Positions 1 through 10,531 of a DNA stretch of 64,000 nt are shown here, one piece after another. Position numbers and translations under genes: made by a program. The first letter of the stretch is position 1, and each line of letters opens with the position of its first letter. The notes beneath the pieces were generated by a model. It worked only from the letters and a program-made list of their open reading frames with translations, ran no database searches and was not told the DNA's origin. This stretch comes from Watersipora subatra (lineage: Eukaryota > Bryozoa > Gymnolaemata > Cheilostomatida > Watersiporidae), in NCBI RefSeq assembly GCF_963576615.1, contig NC_088714.1:26346558-26410557 (forward strand), read 5' to 3'.

Positions 1-1088
1 TAATCAAGCGAGTTTTGTTACTTGCAAATCTTTATTGAACGTTTTATGCTTGTGAATAATGGAAATGGCACTTGCGAATGATGCGCAAAAAATGATGTGC
101 AAGCTATTCCATTTTATACATTTCCACAATGAATGATGCGCAAGAAAATACCACGTAAGCAATTCCATTTAAACACTTTCCACACTTCAGTCATTTCTAT
201 TTCAAAAGCATGCGGCTAAAGCAAGAGAGGAGTATCCGGCTATAACCTCTGATGTAAAATTACTGTACTTCTTTTTTAATAAAGCGCTCGCGTTAATTCA
301 ACGCGCGTACAACCCCAAATTCACATCATCATTGAGAGACAATGAGACATTATACACCATGGAAACATAGTGTATAATGTTTCATCTCTCCACAAACCTG
401 TTGGTTTTATCAAAACTGAATTGGTAACTTGAAATGAGCTATTGTACGCAAACATTATCCTCAGCGTACGGCCTTACAAAAAGCACAAGATTTTCATTTC
501 TTTTTGAGCTGTACAAAGCAGAATTCACATAGAATCAGTATATCATTCCATACTTATGCTATCAGTAACAAGCTTTAAGAACTACCTAAAAACTAGACTA
601 CTCAGTTGACAGCCTTGAAGGTCGCATTACTGTTGCACTTGAGTCGATGACTAATTTAGAAGCACAAATGAAGGCCAGAGCGGTGTACTCAATTGCAGAT
701 GAGATGAAAGATCTTAGAATTTATTGATGCATTGTGTCATAGATTCAGTTATAGAACTATTACTTTCCAAGAAATGGTACTAAATGTACCATTCTATGAA
801 AACCAAGGCTATCCCATTCTGTCCTAAAAAGTTGCAAAACAGTAGCAGAGGTGCAAGCTATAAATGTGATGATCGTAAATTTCAGCTAGCACAAATTTCT
901 TATGAATAATAAAATTAAAAATGAATGACTTCGGAATTGTGCATCTCACATTACAGACCTTTACATAAGTCTGGCCCCTACAGTTACTACAATGGGGTTA
1001 CCAGTGATTACAATCTGGTGTCTAGACAAATATGAAGATATGGCGATTTTACGATTTGGTTACTTCACCATTCAGAATATCAACCTAA
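1..1088. other. Non-coding sequence left of the first MITE
   Basis: AT-rich sequence with short repeated words: a motif resembling aatgatgcgcaa recurs near 78-90 and 128-145. No open frame here resembles a known protein. It lies downstream of the minus-strand PPP1R14-like gene, so the missing 3' exon or UTR could be here, but I could not identify it. Confidence 0.4.
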
Positions 1089-1535
1089 AGGCTGGTTCAC
1101 GCTATATCGTAGTTAGTCAGCGGTTACTTTCGGCGTTCATCGTCGATTATGTGAGCCGTGAACCGATGGCATCGACGAAGCATCGCGGACATGTCGGGAA
1201 AGTTTGCAGCTGTCAAACTTTCCCGATATTTCGCCGAGCATCGATGACCTCCTTTCAAATGTGGACCATTTCGGCGATGGTAATTCGCGGATAGTGTGAT
1301 TTGTTCATATCCGTTTACGATAGTCGCTGCGGGACTAGTTTTTTATTCCAGCACGCGAAAATAAAGAGGTTTCTTCGCGAAAATTTAAAAAGAAAAATGA
1401 GAACACTACATCACGGAATATTTCCTCATGCAAACACGGATGGGTTTGTGATAGTGTGAACATTGTTATTATCGACGATCACTGAAGTATTGTGGCATCA
1501 ACTCCAACATACAGCGATATAGTGTGAACCAGCCT
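1089..1535. mobile_element. PIF/Harbinger-like MITE, complete copy
   Basis: The two ends are 21-bp terminal inverted repeats with one mismatch: aggctggttcacgctatatc at 1089 and its complement ending at 1535. The flanks are TAA at 1086-1088 and TAA at 1536-1538, a 3-bp TWA-type target duplication typical of PIF/Harbinger. The 447-bp body has no transposase. It contains a perfect 12-bp hairpin (1195-1206 with 1214-1225). The 100-codon frame over it is not a real gene. Two decayed relatives follow at 4189 and 4789. The superfamily call rests on target-site length only. Confidence 0.8.
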
Positions 1536-2245
1536 TAATGGTGGCTCAATGTTTGACGCTCACCTGTATAGTCGCCTCACTCTGCTTACAAGGTTTGAGC
1601 AGCTCCTAAAAAAGAAGGGAAAATTTTCAATCAGTATGAAACTGTCATTGACTGAAACTGTCATTGACTGAAACTGTCATTGACTGAAACTGTTACTGTA
1701 CTGAATGGGAAAGTTGCAGCTGTTGGATTGACAAGTGATAAGGGCACCGAGGTGTGAATATGGCTGGCTTTGATAGCTTGATGCATGAGAAACTGATGGC
1801 CTAGACGCTGTAAATGATGAGCCACATTAATTATTTGTGGTTTTTAAACATGGCAGATGCAAATACCGGCAAAGCTCAAGTGTATTGCGCAAATACCCTG
1901 AAAGCTATGATGACTATGTGGGTAGACAGCTGTATTCGATACAACAAATGCTAGCTGTGTAAGGACAACACTAGTGGTAGCATGAAGACAATTTTATGCA
2001 CTGAAGCCAGCAGAAGTTCTATGGAAAGTGCCCAATTTCCGTGAACACATATAATGTCTCTGCACTTTCAAGATTTCATATTGTTCCCAAGGACTCTCCA
2101 TAAGGTCATGAAAGGTCATGGAAGGTCATGGAAGGCAGAACGCTTCGAAATCGTTGCAGTATTGTTTAGGAATACCCAAGAAATTTCACATTTGGTGTGA
2201 TAAGAATGCTACAAAATTTTATTCTCAGTGGCATTTTTTGATATA
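1536..2245. repeat. Non-coding stretch with a 16-bp tandem repeat
   Basis: A 16-bp unit (gaaactgtcattgact) is repeated about 3.5 times at 1638-1693. The rest shows no recognisable gene. It ends at the TA target site of the pogo-like element. Confidence 0.6.
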
Positions 2246-3392
2246 CAGTCAAACATGGATAACTCGAACTTCACGGGACCGAGCAAAAGTGTTCGAATTA
2301 TCAGAGCGTTCAAGTTATCAGAGCACTGTCACAAGTCCATGTATTTACTTATTTATTAGTAGATACATGTACATATGCAAACTATAATATAAATCAAAAG
2401 CACAAATGGCTTGTTTCAAATTAAATGCTTCTAATGTAAAGTTTAAAACGTTTTTATCAAAAAGTATAGAGATTTTTCTATCACTTGAGATTGGTTTGTT
2501 GTTTGAGGTGATGTTATTGCCAGGACGTTTTTTTAGATTGACATTGGCAAAACTTGATCGTTGTTGAAATGCTCAAAAGAAAAGACATCTTTTTCTTTTG
2601 AGCGTTTTACCCACAATCAATTTTGCCGATTTTTCTTGAAGTTTATGTAACTTCAAGAAAAAGTTACCAAAGAAAAATCCCTTACTTTACCTGGGATTCG
2701 TTAAGAGCAACACTCCGAGGCAGTCCAATTAAAAGTTTTACGAGGTTTAACGGTACATTGTATATCACTCACGCTTTTTGAATGTATACTTATTGAATGT
2801 ACACACGTATTCTATGTTTAGGTCAAACGATGAATAGTTTTTTTAGCTAAGACAACGTATACGTTTAATAAAAACATTTTTTAAGACGTTTTAAACATTC
2901 AACATTCCGACGTTGATTCAACACGGAATCAACGTCGGAAAACTATTCGTCACGGGCTAGCCGGGTCACGCACTCAAGGATTTTCGCCACGCACATACAA
3001 AACAACATGCTGTTTTTGTTTTGTATGTGCGTGGCGAAAATCCTTGCGCGCGTGACCCGGCAAGCCCGTGCTATTAATCGTATAGCAGTATAAATCAAAT
3101 TTGACCAAACCTTTAGAAAAGTCGTTGACAAAATTATTTTGTCGATGGTGGTAATAACAACGCTTATGAATTACGAAAAGATGAGGTTTACCTCTATGGC
3201 TTTGAATAAAGTGATTTTCTAAAGCGATAACAACCGTTTCGGTAGCCGTTGGGCAAAAAAACAGTTCGAATTAACAGTGTTGAGTTCGAGTTATCTATAG
3301 CAATTTATCATTACGTGGGAACGGACCAAAGAAACCGTTCGAATTAACCATGTGTTCGAACTATCCGTGGACGAGTTATCCATGTTTGACTG
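2246..3392. mobile_element. Pogo/Tigger-like non-autonomous element rich in palindromes
   Basis: The ends are inverted repeats beginning cagtcaaacatggataactc (2246) and ending in the complement at 3392, flanked by TA duplications, which is the Tc1/mariner-pogo pattern. Subterminal copies of a gttcgaatta-like word recur at both ends. No transposase is encoded. The interior is a series of hairpins: 2630-2643 with 2649-2662 (14-bp arms), 2905-2919 with 2926-2940 (15-bp arms, loop 6), and 2951-3003 with 3018-3070 (about 53-bp near-perfect arms, loop 14). The short frames inside are palindrome translations. Confidence 0.8.
2905..3070. repeat. Paired large hairpins inside the pogo-like element
   Basis: Two adjacent inverted repeats: a perfect 15-bp stem at 2905-2940 and a roughly 53-bp stem at 2951-3070 with a 14-nt loop. 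The long arms are more GC-rich than their surroundings and carry CG-containing words such as cacgggct and gtgacccgg, so they may be a second, nested fold-back insertion. Confidence 0.75.
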
Positions 3393-4188
3393 TATATCGA
3401 TATGCATGAAATTACAAAGACTCGATCCTATGACCTTGACCCTATGAAGGATGCTTTTCCTCTGACATGTATCCATGGAGCAATGAGTACTGCAAAGGGT
3501 GCTTCGACGAATGAAACGGCAACCTTCAGATATCTAAGAGAAATGCCTGGTTTTGAGTCCAAGACTATCGGCTGTTATTTCTACTGTGCCTATTCACATC
3601 ATTTTGCTAACATAACAAATTAATTTAGTATAGATCTCATTTAGAACTAAAACAGTAAACAAACGATTGCTATAATTAATCATTTAATAAAAAATGACCT
3701 AAAAAGTCCCTAAAATGACCTAAAAAGTCTCTAATATTGTGAATGAACAGCAAAAACAACCAAAAGAGGTTACAAAGAAGCAACCAACCATGAAAGTGCT
3801 TGGTAGTTAGGTAGTTAAGGCAGCTAAGTAATACGTGAATCAACTTGCTAACAACACCAGAATCATCTACGAAATAAAAGAGTGGCTATAACAAATCTAC
3901 TCTGATTTCATGGGAAACTGTCTGTAATGATGTTTTTGCACAACGACTAATGATATCTTTGACGCATCGACATGTTGTGAATTGCTAAAGCAGTTGGTTG
4001 TAATCGCTTTAAGTTATATTCAATTAGTTTGTCATCAAACAATATCTTCATCAGTGTTGTAAGACATTGGAGTGATGGAAACCTTTGTCTAATACCTCTA
4101 TGGAGTGTGAAGGCAGCTATAGCTAACACTATATACATCTAGAATCTGTGGAAAAGTTTTAATATTTGCTGCAAGCGGAGACTCCAGA
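3393..4188. other. Non-coding spacer
   Basis: A 73-codon frame at 3402-3623 starts inside the transposon flank and resembles nothing I know. No splice-compatible exon of the flanking gene was seen on the minus strand. Nothing else is supported. Confidence 0.35.
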
Positions 4189-4460
4189 GGACTGGTTCAC
4201 ACTGTATCGCCATATTTCGGAGTTGGCCTCTCAGCGATTATTCGTCGACTATGTTCACCGTAAACCGATGACATCGTCGAGGCAATGCAGATACGTCGGA
4301 AAAAGATGCAGTTGTCAAACTTTCCTAATAATTCAACGACAGCCTGTGCTGTGCGATGCTCACCACTTCGGCGATGGTGATCATTTGCCTTTGCCGCAAA
4401 TTGCTTGGTCATTAATTTCTTTCATAATAGTTGCTGTGGGACCAATATATTTCTGTAGTT
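4189..4460. mobile_element. Harbinger-like MITE, 3'-truncated copy
   Basis: From 4189 the sequence follows the 1089 element (ggttcacactgtatcgc, then the gtcgactatgttcaccgta and gttgctgtgggacca blocks) with many substitutions. The right inverted repeat is absent, so the copy is truncated or eroded near 4450. Confidence 0.65.
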
Positions 4461-4788
4461 TTAGTATCAAACTGACTAGCAATATACGAAGCTTTTAGTT
4501 TAACAAAGTCGATCGTAGATGAACTATTATGACACGGTTCATTTGTATAAATTTGATAAATAAACACAGTTGTCCAAATAGTCTGCTAATTGACTTGCCA
4601 TTTAAAGTAATAATGGAACCTTGCTGAGCCATAATTATCTTACAAGTTGCCTCGGAAGACCATCTGTCGTCCTGACAACGGCAAGGAGTGGTGTTCCTTA
4701 CAGATGGAAAGGCATTGGTAAACATTAGTAATTACTAGCTAGTCTTAGAACTAGAGTGGAGCTGCCATGTCTGTGTACCAGTCATCTA

Positions 4789-5180
4789 AAGGCTAGGACA
4801 CATTGTATCGCAGCTTGTCAGGGTTGTCCCCTCTCGACCATTAGTCGTAGACTATGCGCACCATAAATTGATGTTAAATATTCGAGATATTTAACCTTCC
4901 ATCCCCGACAGTCTGCGCAGTGTGCACCACTTCATCAATAGCGATTGCTGATTGGCTGTCGCAGATTGTTTAATCTACATTTCCGATCATAATAGTTGCT
5001 GCGGGACTAGCATTTCATCGTTTTTATGACTGTGTTGTATACTGAGAACTCCATACTACAGATTGCTTGTAGATATAAATGCAGATGGGTTTGTGATAGT
5101 GTGAACCATGTTATCATAGATCATCATGATGTATTGTTGGATTACTGCCAATATACTGCGTGTAGCAGTGTGTAGCAGAT
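4789..5180. mobile_element. Harbinger-like MITE, decayed copy
   Basis: Third family member. It starts aaaggctaggacacattgta and keeps the gttgctgcgggactag and gatgggtttgtgatagtgtg blocks of the 1089 element, ending near 5180 with an unrecognisable right terminus. It ends about 40 bp short of exon 2 of the PPP1R14-like gene, in that gene's second intron. Confidence 0.65.
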
Positions 5181-5216
5181 ACAGAGACATTTAGAATTAG
5201 CGCAGGTCTGACTTAC

Positions 5217-8200
5217 CAAGATTTTCTCTCTCCTTGCTCCTTCATCTTTCTCATTCAAGAGTTCATCGAGATCTGGGTCACAGGGATAGGTGTCATTCGG
5301 ATCCTACAGCAAGAAACAAACTTCAACTTTTTGTTACCGAGATAACAGAACCAATTAGCATTTTGGTCTAATCGCATTTTGGTCATGGACCAATATTGGG
5401 CTTCTAAAAATTTGACCACATTTTGGTCATGGACCAACATGTGATCAAAATTTTAGAAGCCCGATCTTGGTAAAAATATAAAATGTTGATAATTATCCGT
5501 TGGTCCACGATGCACCATAAGCTCAACGCTTTTCTGATCGAATCCATGGCAGTCTTAATTAATGCATTGAGGAATACCAAATTAGTAACAGTTTCCTGTC
5601 TTATTTTTTTCCTTCTGGCGTGTAATGAAAAAACAACATTTTGCATGAAGACATTGTCATGATAAGGAAAAGGCACCTATAATACTATGCAGCTAGTACA
5701 CTGAATATTTATGTATCCTCCTGTAAGAGGCTAGTTATATCCTAATGAATTACCCAATTTTATATAATCCTTTTGTTATAATCAGGAAATGAGAACATCT
5801 GAACTCTTGGTAGCAATTTGTTATTCTAAAGTTTCAGCAACAGTACACTCATTAGCCTAAATGTATTTTGCTTACCATGCTCATTATACCGGAAGGCTTC
5901 TAGCTGCCAGATCATCTGATAGATCTGCAGATATAAGCTGTTGGCTAATCTATGTCGCAATACCCAGGAAAGCATGTATAAGCATGTGGGACCCAAGATG
6001 CATGGGAATTCCATATTTAATCATGCTTTGATGTTACCCTGCTCTTGTATTTTCTTTTTGTATTTTTAGTAAAAAAGTACATGTATTTTTATTTTGTGCA
6101 ATTAGTATTAGCCAGTAGTTTAGATATTCTGTCAGTGTGCTTCCACCTTCAAAATGCATATTTTGTGGAGAAAAGTGACTCACAAATGGGCCCTATCCTT
6201 AAAACAGATAATATTGACAATTCAAAAGCTACCGCCATAAATAGAAGACTGTCATCCTCTTGTTTTTGTTTTTGCAACCAGAAGTTTCAGTTTAAAATAA
6301 AGAGTTCTATCTCAAAGTTTTCTTACCCAAAATAAGCCATTCTTATCGTTTGTTCAGTGCTACATCCAGAAATACAGCCCTCTACAATGGGAACTACAAC
6401 CAACTAACTGACCGCCTAATAAATCCCTGATAAATAAATTTACTTAACCTCCATGACATAAAATCTGCAACTGCAACAGGGTAATAAATGTACCTAAATC
6501 GGTGAATCATTACACATGAAACATTCGATAGATTAGCGAGTAGCAATACTCGCTAATCCATCAAATAATCCACCTGCTTGACTTGCCGGTTTTTGTCGTT
6601 TCCATCTTGCAGACGACTTGCGGATTGACCGCTTCATTGAAACACGGTGATATTCCGCGAATATATATAAGAATATGCAGGCTTGTCTCATGCATAAGTT
6701 GTTTTTGTTCGTACTAATATTATACTCGATGTCTATTTTAATAAATTCCACTTCGTCATTGTGTGTGTCCGTGTGTCCGAGTGAATGCTATGTGTTTCCA
6801 CACTTTTCGGCAGATTTCATCCAAACTTCATATGCATACCCTCCGTGCCTTCCATCGGGTCGCCAAAAATATCTCTTTTCAAGACTCCTTCTGGTTCCTG
6901 AGAACCAGCCTCTTAAACGCCAACTTTTGGACCATCCAATTCAAAATTAAAGAAGTCCCGGGCATCATCAGTCTTAGTCTAGTAATCAGACAGTTTGACT
7001 ATAGCTCCATCACAAACATGAAACACCGGACTGAATAGGCGTGCCTGGTAATCAAACATCAGATCAGGTGTGTTATTAATCGAGTTGCAAAAAAAAGACC
7101 TCCCTACATTACCTGGTTTGTTACAAATGTATACAAAAACATTTCTTGCCGATAGACTGGCATCTGCCCTGAATTAATCTGCTGCGGAGCGGGTGAACAG
7201 ATCAAATAACGACACGCATGCCTGCTAATACTGACATCAATGCTGATGTTCCTTCATCAGCTCAGCCTCCAATACCGATGACTGTTATGTCTAGTTCTCT
7301 GCTACTCACAACTACTCATAACTACTTATAACTTTTATCTGATCAAGTAGAATATCTTGGTTGATTTCCAATTTACTTAACCTCCATGATCTAAAATCTG
7401 CAAACTGCAACAATTCTATGAATGAACTCTATCTAGACATCACAGATTTAAACTTCACTAACTTGCATACGTAAGCATTGAAGTACGGCCATGTTTTCTT
7501 CCTTTGCCAGTCGAATTCCATTAACTATTCTAAATATCTCACTTCAATGTATCCATTTGAGCTGGAGAGAGGTAGGGACTGTTTTTAAATGCTTTATCAT
7601 TAGTATTATTTCTAATCTGTTTTAGAGTTTTATTGGACACATATTATAAAGATAAGAACACTGAAGAGTCACTCAACATTCCTGTAGTCTTTCTTCAAGT
7701 GTTCTCGAATAACACTGCTGGAGAGAGCTCAGTTTTTCTGTCAGTGTCTACATTTAATTAACCTTGAAGCCATCAAACTACTCATGAAGAATATTTTAGT
7801 TTGAATCTTTGGGTTGCTAAACAAATCATGGATTCAGACAGAAAAATAGATTTTACTTTTAATGAATGTCTTCCCTAACAATTCTCGATGCTGTTTGTTC
7901 TGCTGAATGAGAGCTGACGAGCTCAGGAGATGAAAAATTATGGTTGTCTGGAAGTTATTATCTATGCTCAAAGCATACAGTCAAACGTCGCGATCACATC
8001 TGTAGGTGTAAATTTGAACTGACGGATAGATGAACTGACGGACAGATGAACTGACGAACGGACAGATGGACGGACAGACAGATGGACGGACAGACAGATG
8101 GACAGACAGATGGACAGACAGACACAGCTCTTACTATAGTAAAGATTTTCGGTCTGCATGCCTCTCTTTCTTACAGTCCATGTCTGTCTACCACTATCGA

Positions 8201-8983
8201 TGTTATCAATGAGAAAACTGTGTCACAGCAAAGTTCAATCAGATTATTACTACCCTCCTTCAAGGGGTGTATTAGGCGTAAGATAATATGGCTCAACCAT
8301 GGTTTTCATAGCAGTGTTTAATCAAGCTTCGCTTTTTAACAAAAAAACTAACATATAGTGCAACCAAGTCCATGCTCATGAGATCGTACGATTAGTTTAA
8401 CACTGATAGTCATCTTGTCATCTGTACAAAGAATACTAAGCGTGGAAACACTCAAATACTATTTTATAACTTAATACTGATGCATTACTTCAACATTTGT
8501 GTTTTAGTTCACACCTGAGAACTGTCACTCCAACTGTAACCTAATGACTTTAATACCGAAGTGTTAAAACACAGTCCAAGTGTTTGATTTAATAACTAGA
8601 ACATACGTCAAAAAGGTTTACTACACCCCAATATGATTAACAATTGTAGTAATCAGTTAAGATTATTTTTCCTCCATTTTTCCCAACACGGCTATGTTCT
8701 TCCCGTGTCATATTTGGGTTTGACACACATTGCATTTAGGTATTTAAATGTGAATTTAGTAACCTACCTCAATGCCATATAGCACCTTCAATTGGCTGTC
8801 AATCCAATCTTCCACCCTTATTCTCTTCTGCACCATATGTCTCTGCTTCAATCCATATTTCATTGTTAGATTTCGTTTCTTTTCTGTCTCACGTTCACTG
8901 TTACAACTACAATCTAAACTTCCATCTGCTTCATCTGCAAATTTTACACTTGTTGAATGGCAGATTTCAACCGCTTCAGACAT
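5217..8983 (-). CDS. PPP1R14-family PP1 inhibitor (CPI-17/PHI-1-like), 5' part
   Basis: Two coding exons on the minus strand: exon 1 at 8983-8768 (72 codons, donor gtaggt) and exon 2 at 5303-5217 (29 codons, acceptor ctgtag, donor gtaagt). Both are phase 0 and join in frame. Exon 1 has an acidic, Ser/Cys-rich N-terminus, then KRNLTMKY at residues 36-43, RVEDWIDSQLKVLYG at 56-70. Exon 2 carries DPDLDELLNEKDEGARREKI. These match the PPP1R14 core in order: the phospho-Thr site (Thr38 of CPI-17, here Thr40), the VEKWIDGRLEELY helix and the IDELLELESEEERSRKI helix. Known role: the phosphorylated protein inhibits myosin phosphatase PP1c. The final exon (the region corresponding to PVEDFIQELL) was not found to the left, so the gene is partial here. 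The start ATG has A at -3. Confidence 0.8.
5304..8767 (-). other. Intron 1 of the PPP1R14-like gene
   Basis: About 3.46 kb with no recognised coding sequence on either strand. It holds an inverted repeat at about 5396-5464 (gggcttctaaaa... with its complement), a stretch near 6660-6730 resembling sequence at 12121-12170, and a GACA/GATG minisatellite at 8025-8128. Frames of up to 96 codons (for example 6045-6335) show no known motif and look like chance. Confidence 0.5.
8025..8128. repeat. GACAGATG minisatellite
   Basis: Imperfect tandem array of gacagatgga/gacagacagatg units. Similar gacagacagac strings end copies of the SINE-like family (for example 24026-24040), so this may be an expanded SINE tail. 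The open frames on both strands are low-complexity artefacts. Confidence 0.75.
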
Positions 8984-9028
8984 GTTGATATTGAAAGATA
9001 TACAAATATTTCAAAAAAGCGTCGCAGG

Positions 9029-9063
<35 letters not shown>

Positions 9064-10531
9064 ATATTCGAATCTGTCCAATACGCCCGAGGGCATTTTA
9101 TGAACATAAAATTTGAGATAAAATGATTGATAAGAACGCTAAAACCTAATTTGTTGCAATAGGCTCATTTGACAGGAGATATCCAGTCACTTCGTGAAGA
9201 GCGTATAGGATATAGCAACTCTTTAGCTCAGCCGATAGGATAACAGTCAGTAACGTGTCTCCAGAATCTCTAGCAGACCTTGATCATTGTTAAGGTCACG
9301 TGCGTGTATTTACCCACATTTAGAAAATCACACATTCCTATTGGTCGCTGTATAGAGTTTAGGCAGTGCTCTAACGGTAGGTTCGGTACGCGAAAGCGAT
9401 GAGTCAGAGCCGTTGAACTTCAGAGTCTCGCACATAAACCGAAAACAAACCCGCTTGTTTCCATACAAACCGATCGACATACTGATATCTAATGGAATAT
9501 TCATACCTCGCTCTCAATACCTCTCTTTTAAGTCTTTTTTGCATTTAATTTAGTTTGCCACAAAAAATTATTGGTAGCTTATTGTAGCAGATTTTGTCCT
9601 TTTTCAAATGATGTATAATACAACAATCGATTTCATAGCAACTGCCAATGGAAAAATGTTTGTTAGTTAATGTTGCGGCCTCTCTATTATAACTTACCGG
9701 TACGATATATAGAAATAGTGGGAGCGGCCTGTTTGTTTGGAAACTAGCGAGCTCCCGTTGGTGGTTATACGCTTCCGTTGGTCGTGGGGCTCTGAGAAGC
9801 TTTGTGGCTCTTCGATGAGTAAGCAACTCTCATGTGTGATTCACACCTCTCGACACAAAAATGCGTGCTTCATAAAGTATATGCAAGGGTTGTCTGTTCG
9901 CGTTAAGACGCGCGAGTAGCCGTACCCGTATTTAAGTAATTATTGTTATTATTCGACATCGATGGGCCGTGAAGGAGAAGATGTTTAAATCTCACGAATA
10001 TCCGTATCCTGTTGTCTACAATCAGAAGCTACAGTACTCAAGTATATTAATTATACGCTATATCTACCGTTACAGTGCTGGCCTTGTAGAATAAGCAATA
10101 CCATTTGAATGAAAATTTCAATATAAATTCTGAATACAAAACACTTTTTATAGGCTCATTCAAATTTACCTGCAAAAGGTAATCAATCTGTACAACCAAA
10201 TACCATCTGTACAACCAAATACACCTCTAATGTCTAGCCACGGGTGCAGCATGCATTGCCTTTCACCCCAGCGTGAAAAAATTTTGAGCACTGAGTTTGC
10301 TTGAACACTTTTTAATAACGTTATTTTTATTACTAGTGTTAATTATGAAGAGTGTTAGTCGGTATTCATAAGAAAGTATCTGTTTGTGTATTAAAAAATC
10401 AAACTTGCAATAACACATGGTATCATCAAGGTTGTCTTCTTTTTAATCATCTTATGTTGCATCTGTGAAAGGAAGACATCTGATTATAAGATGTGTAAAA
10501 GACAACATCTGTGAAGTCGCCAACAGTAGTC
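8984..10531. promoter_or_regulatory. Divergent intergenic region, possible bidirectional promoter
   Basis: 1.55 kb separates the start codons of the minus-strand PPP1R14-like gene and the plus-strand GCC1 gene. It contains an AT microsatellite (about 9030-9069), then a CpG-containing stretch at about 9290-9480 and 9700-9920 with a CACGTG box at 9297-9302 and an inverted CCAAT (attgg) near 9339. No TATA box is evident beside either gene. The role is inferred from position and composition only. Confidence 0.4.
9297..9302. promoter_or_regulatory. CACGTG E-box
   Basis: The palindromic hexamer lies in the context ggtcacgtgc, the kind of site bound by bHLH-zip factors such as MITF/TFE. It is in the CpG-containing part of the divergent intergenic region. 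A hexamer alone is weak evidence. Confidence 0.3.

Noticed and set aside
7968-8321. Frames over the GACAGATG array
   Set aside because: Minisatellite translation; no gene signals.
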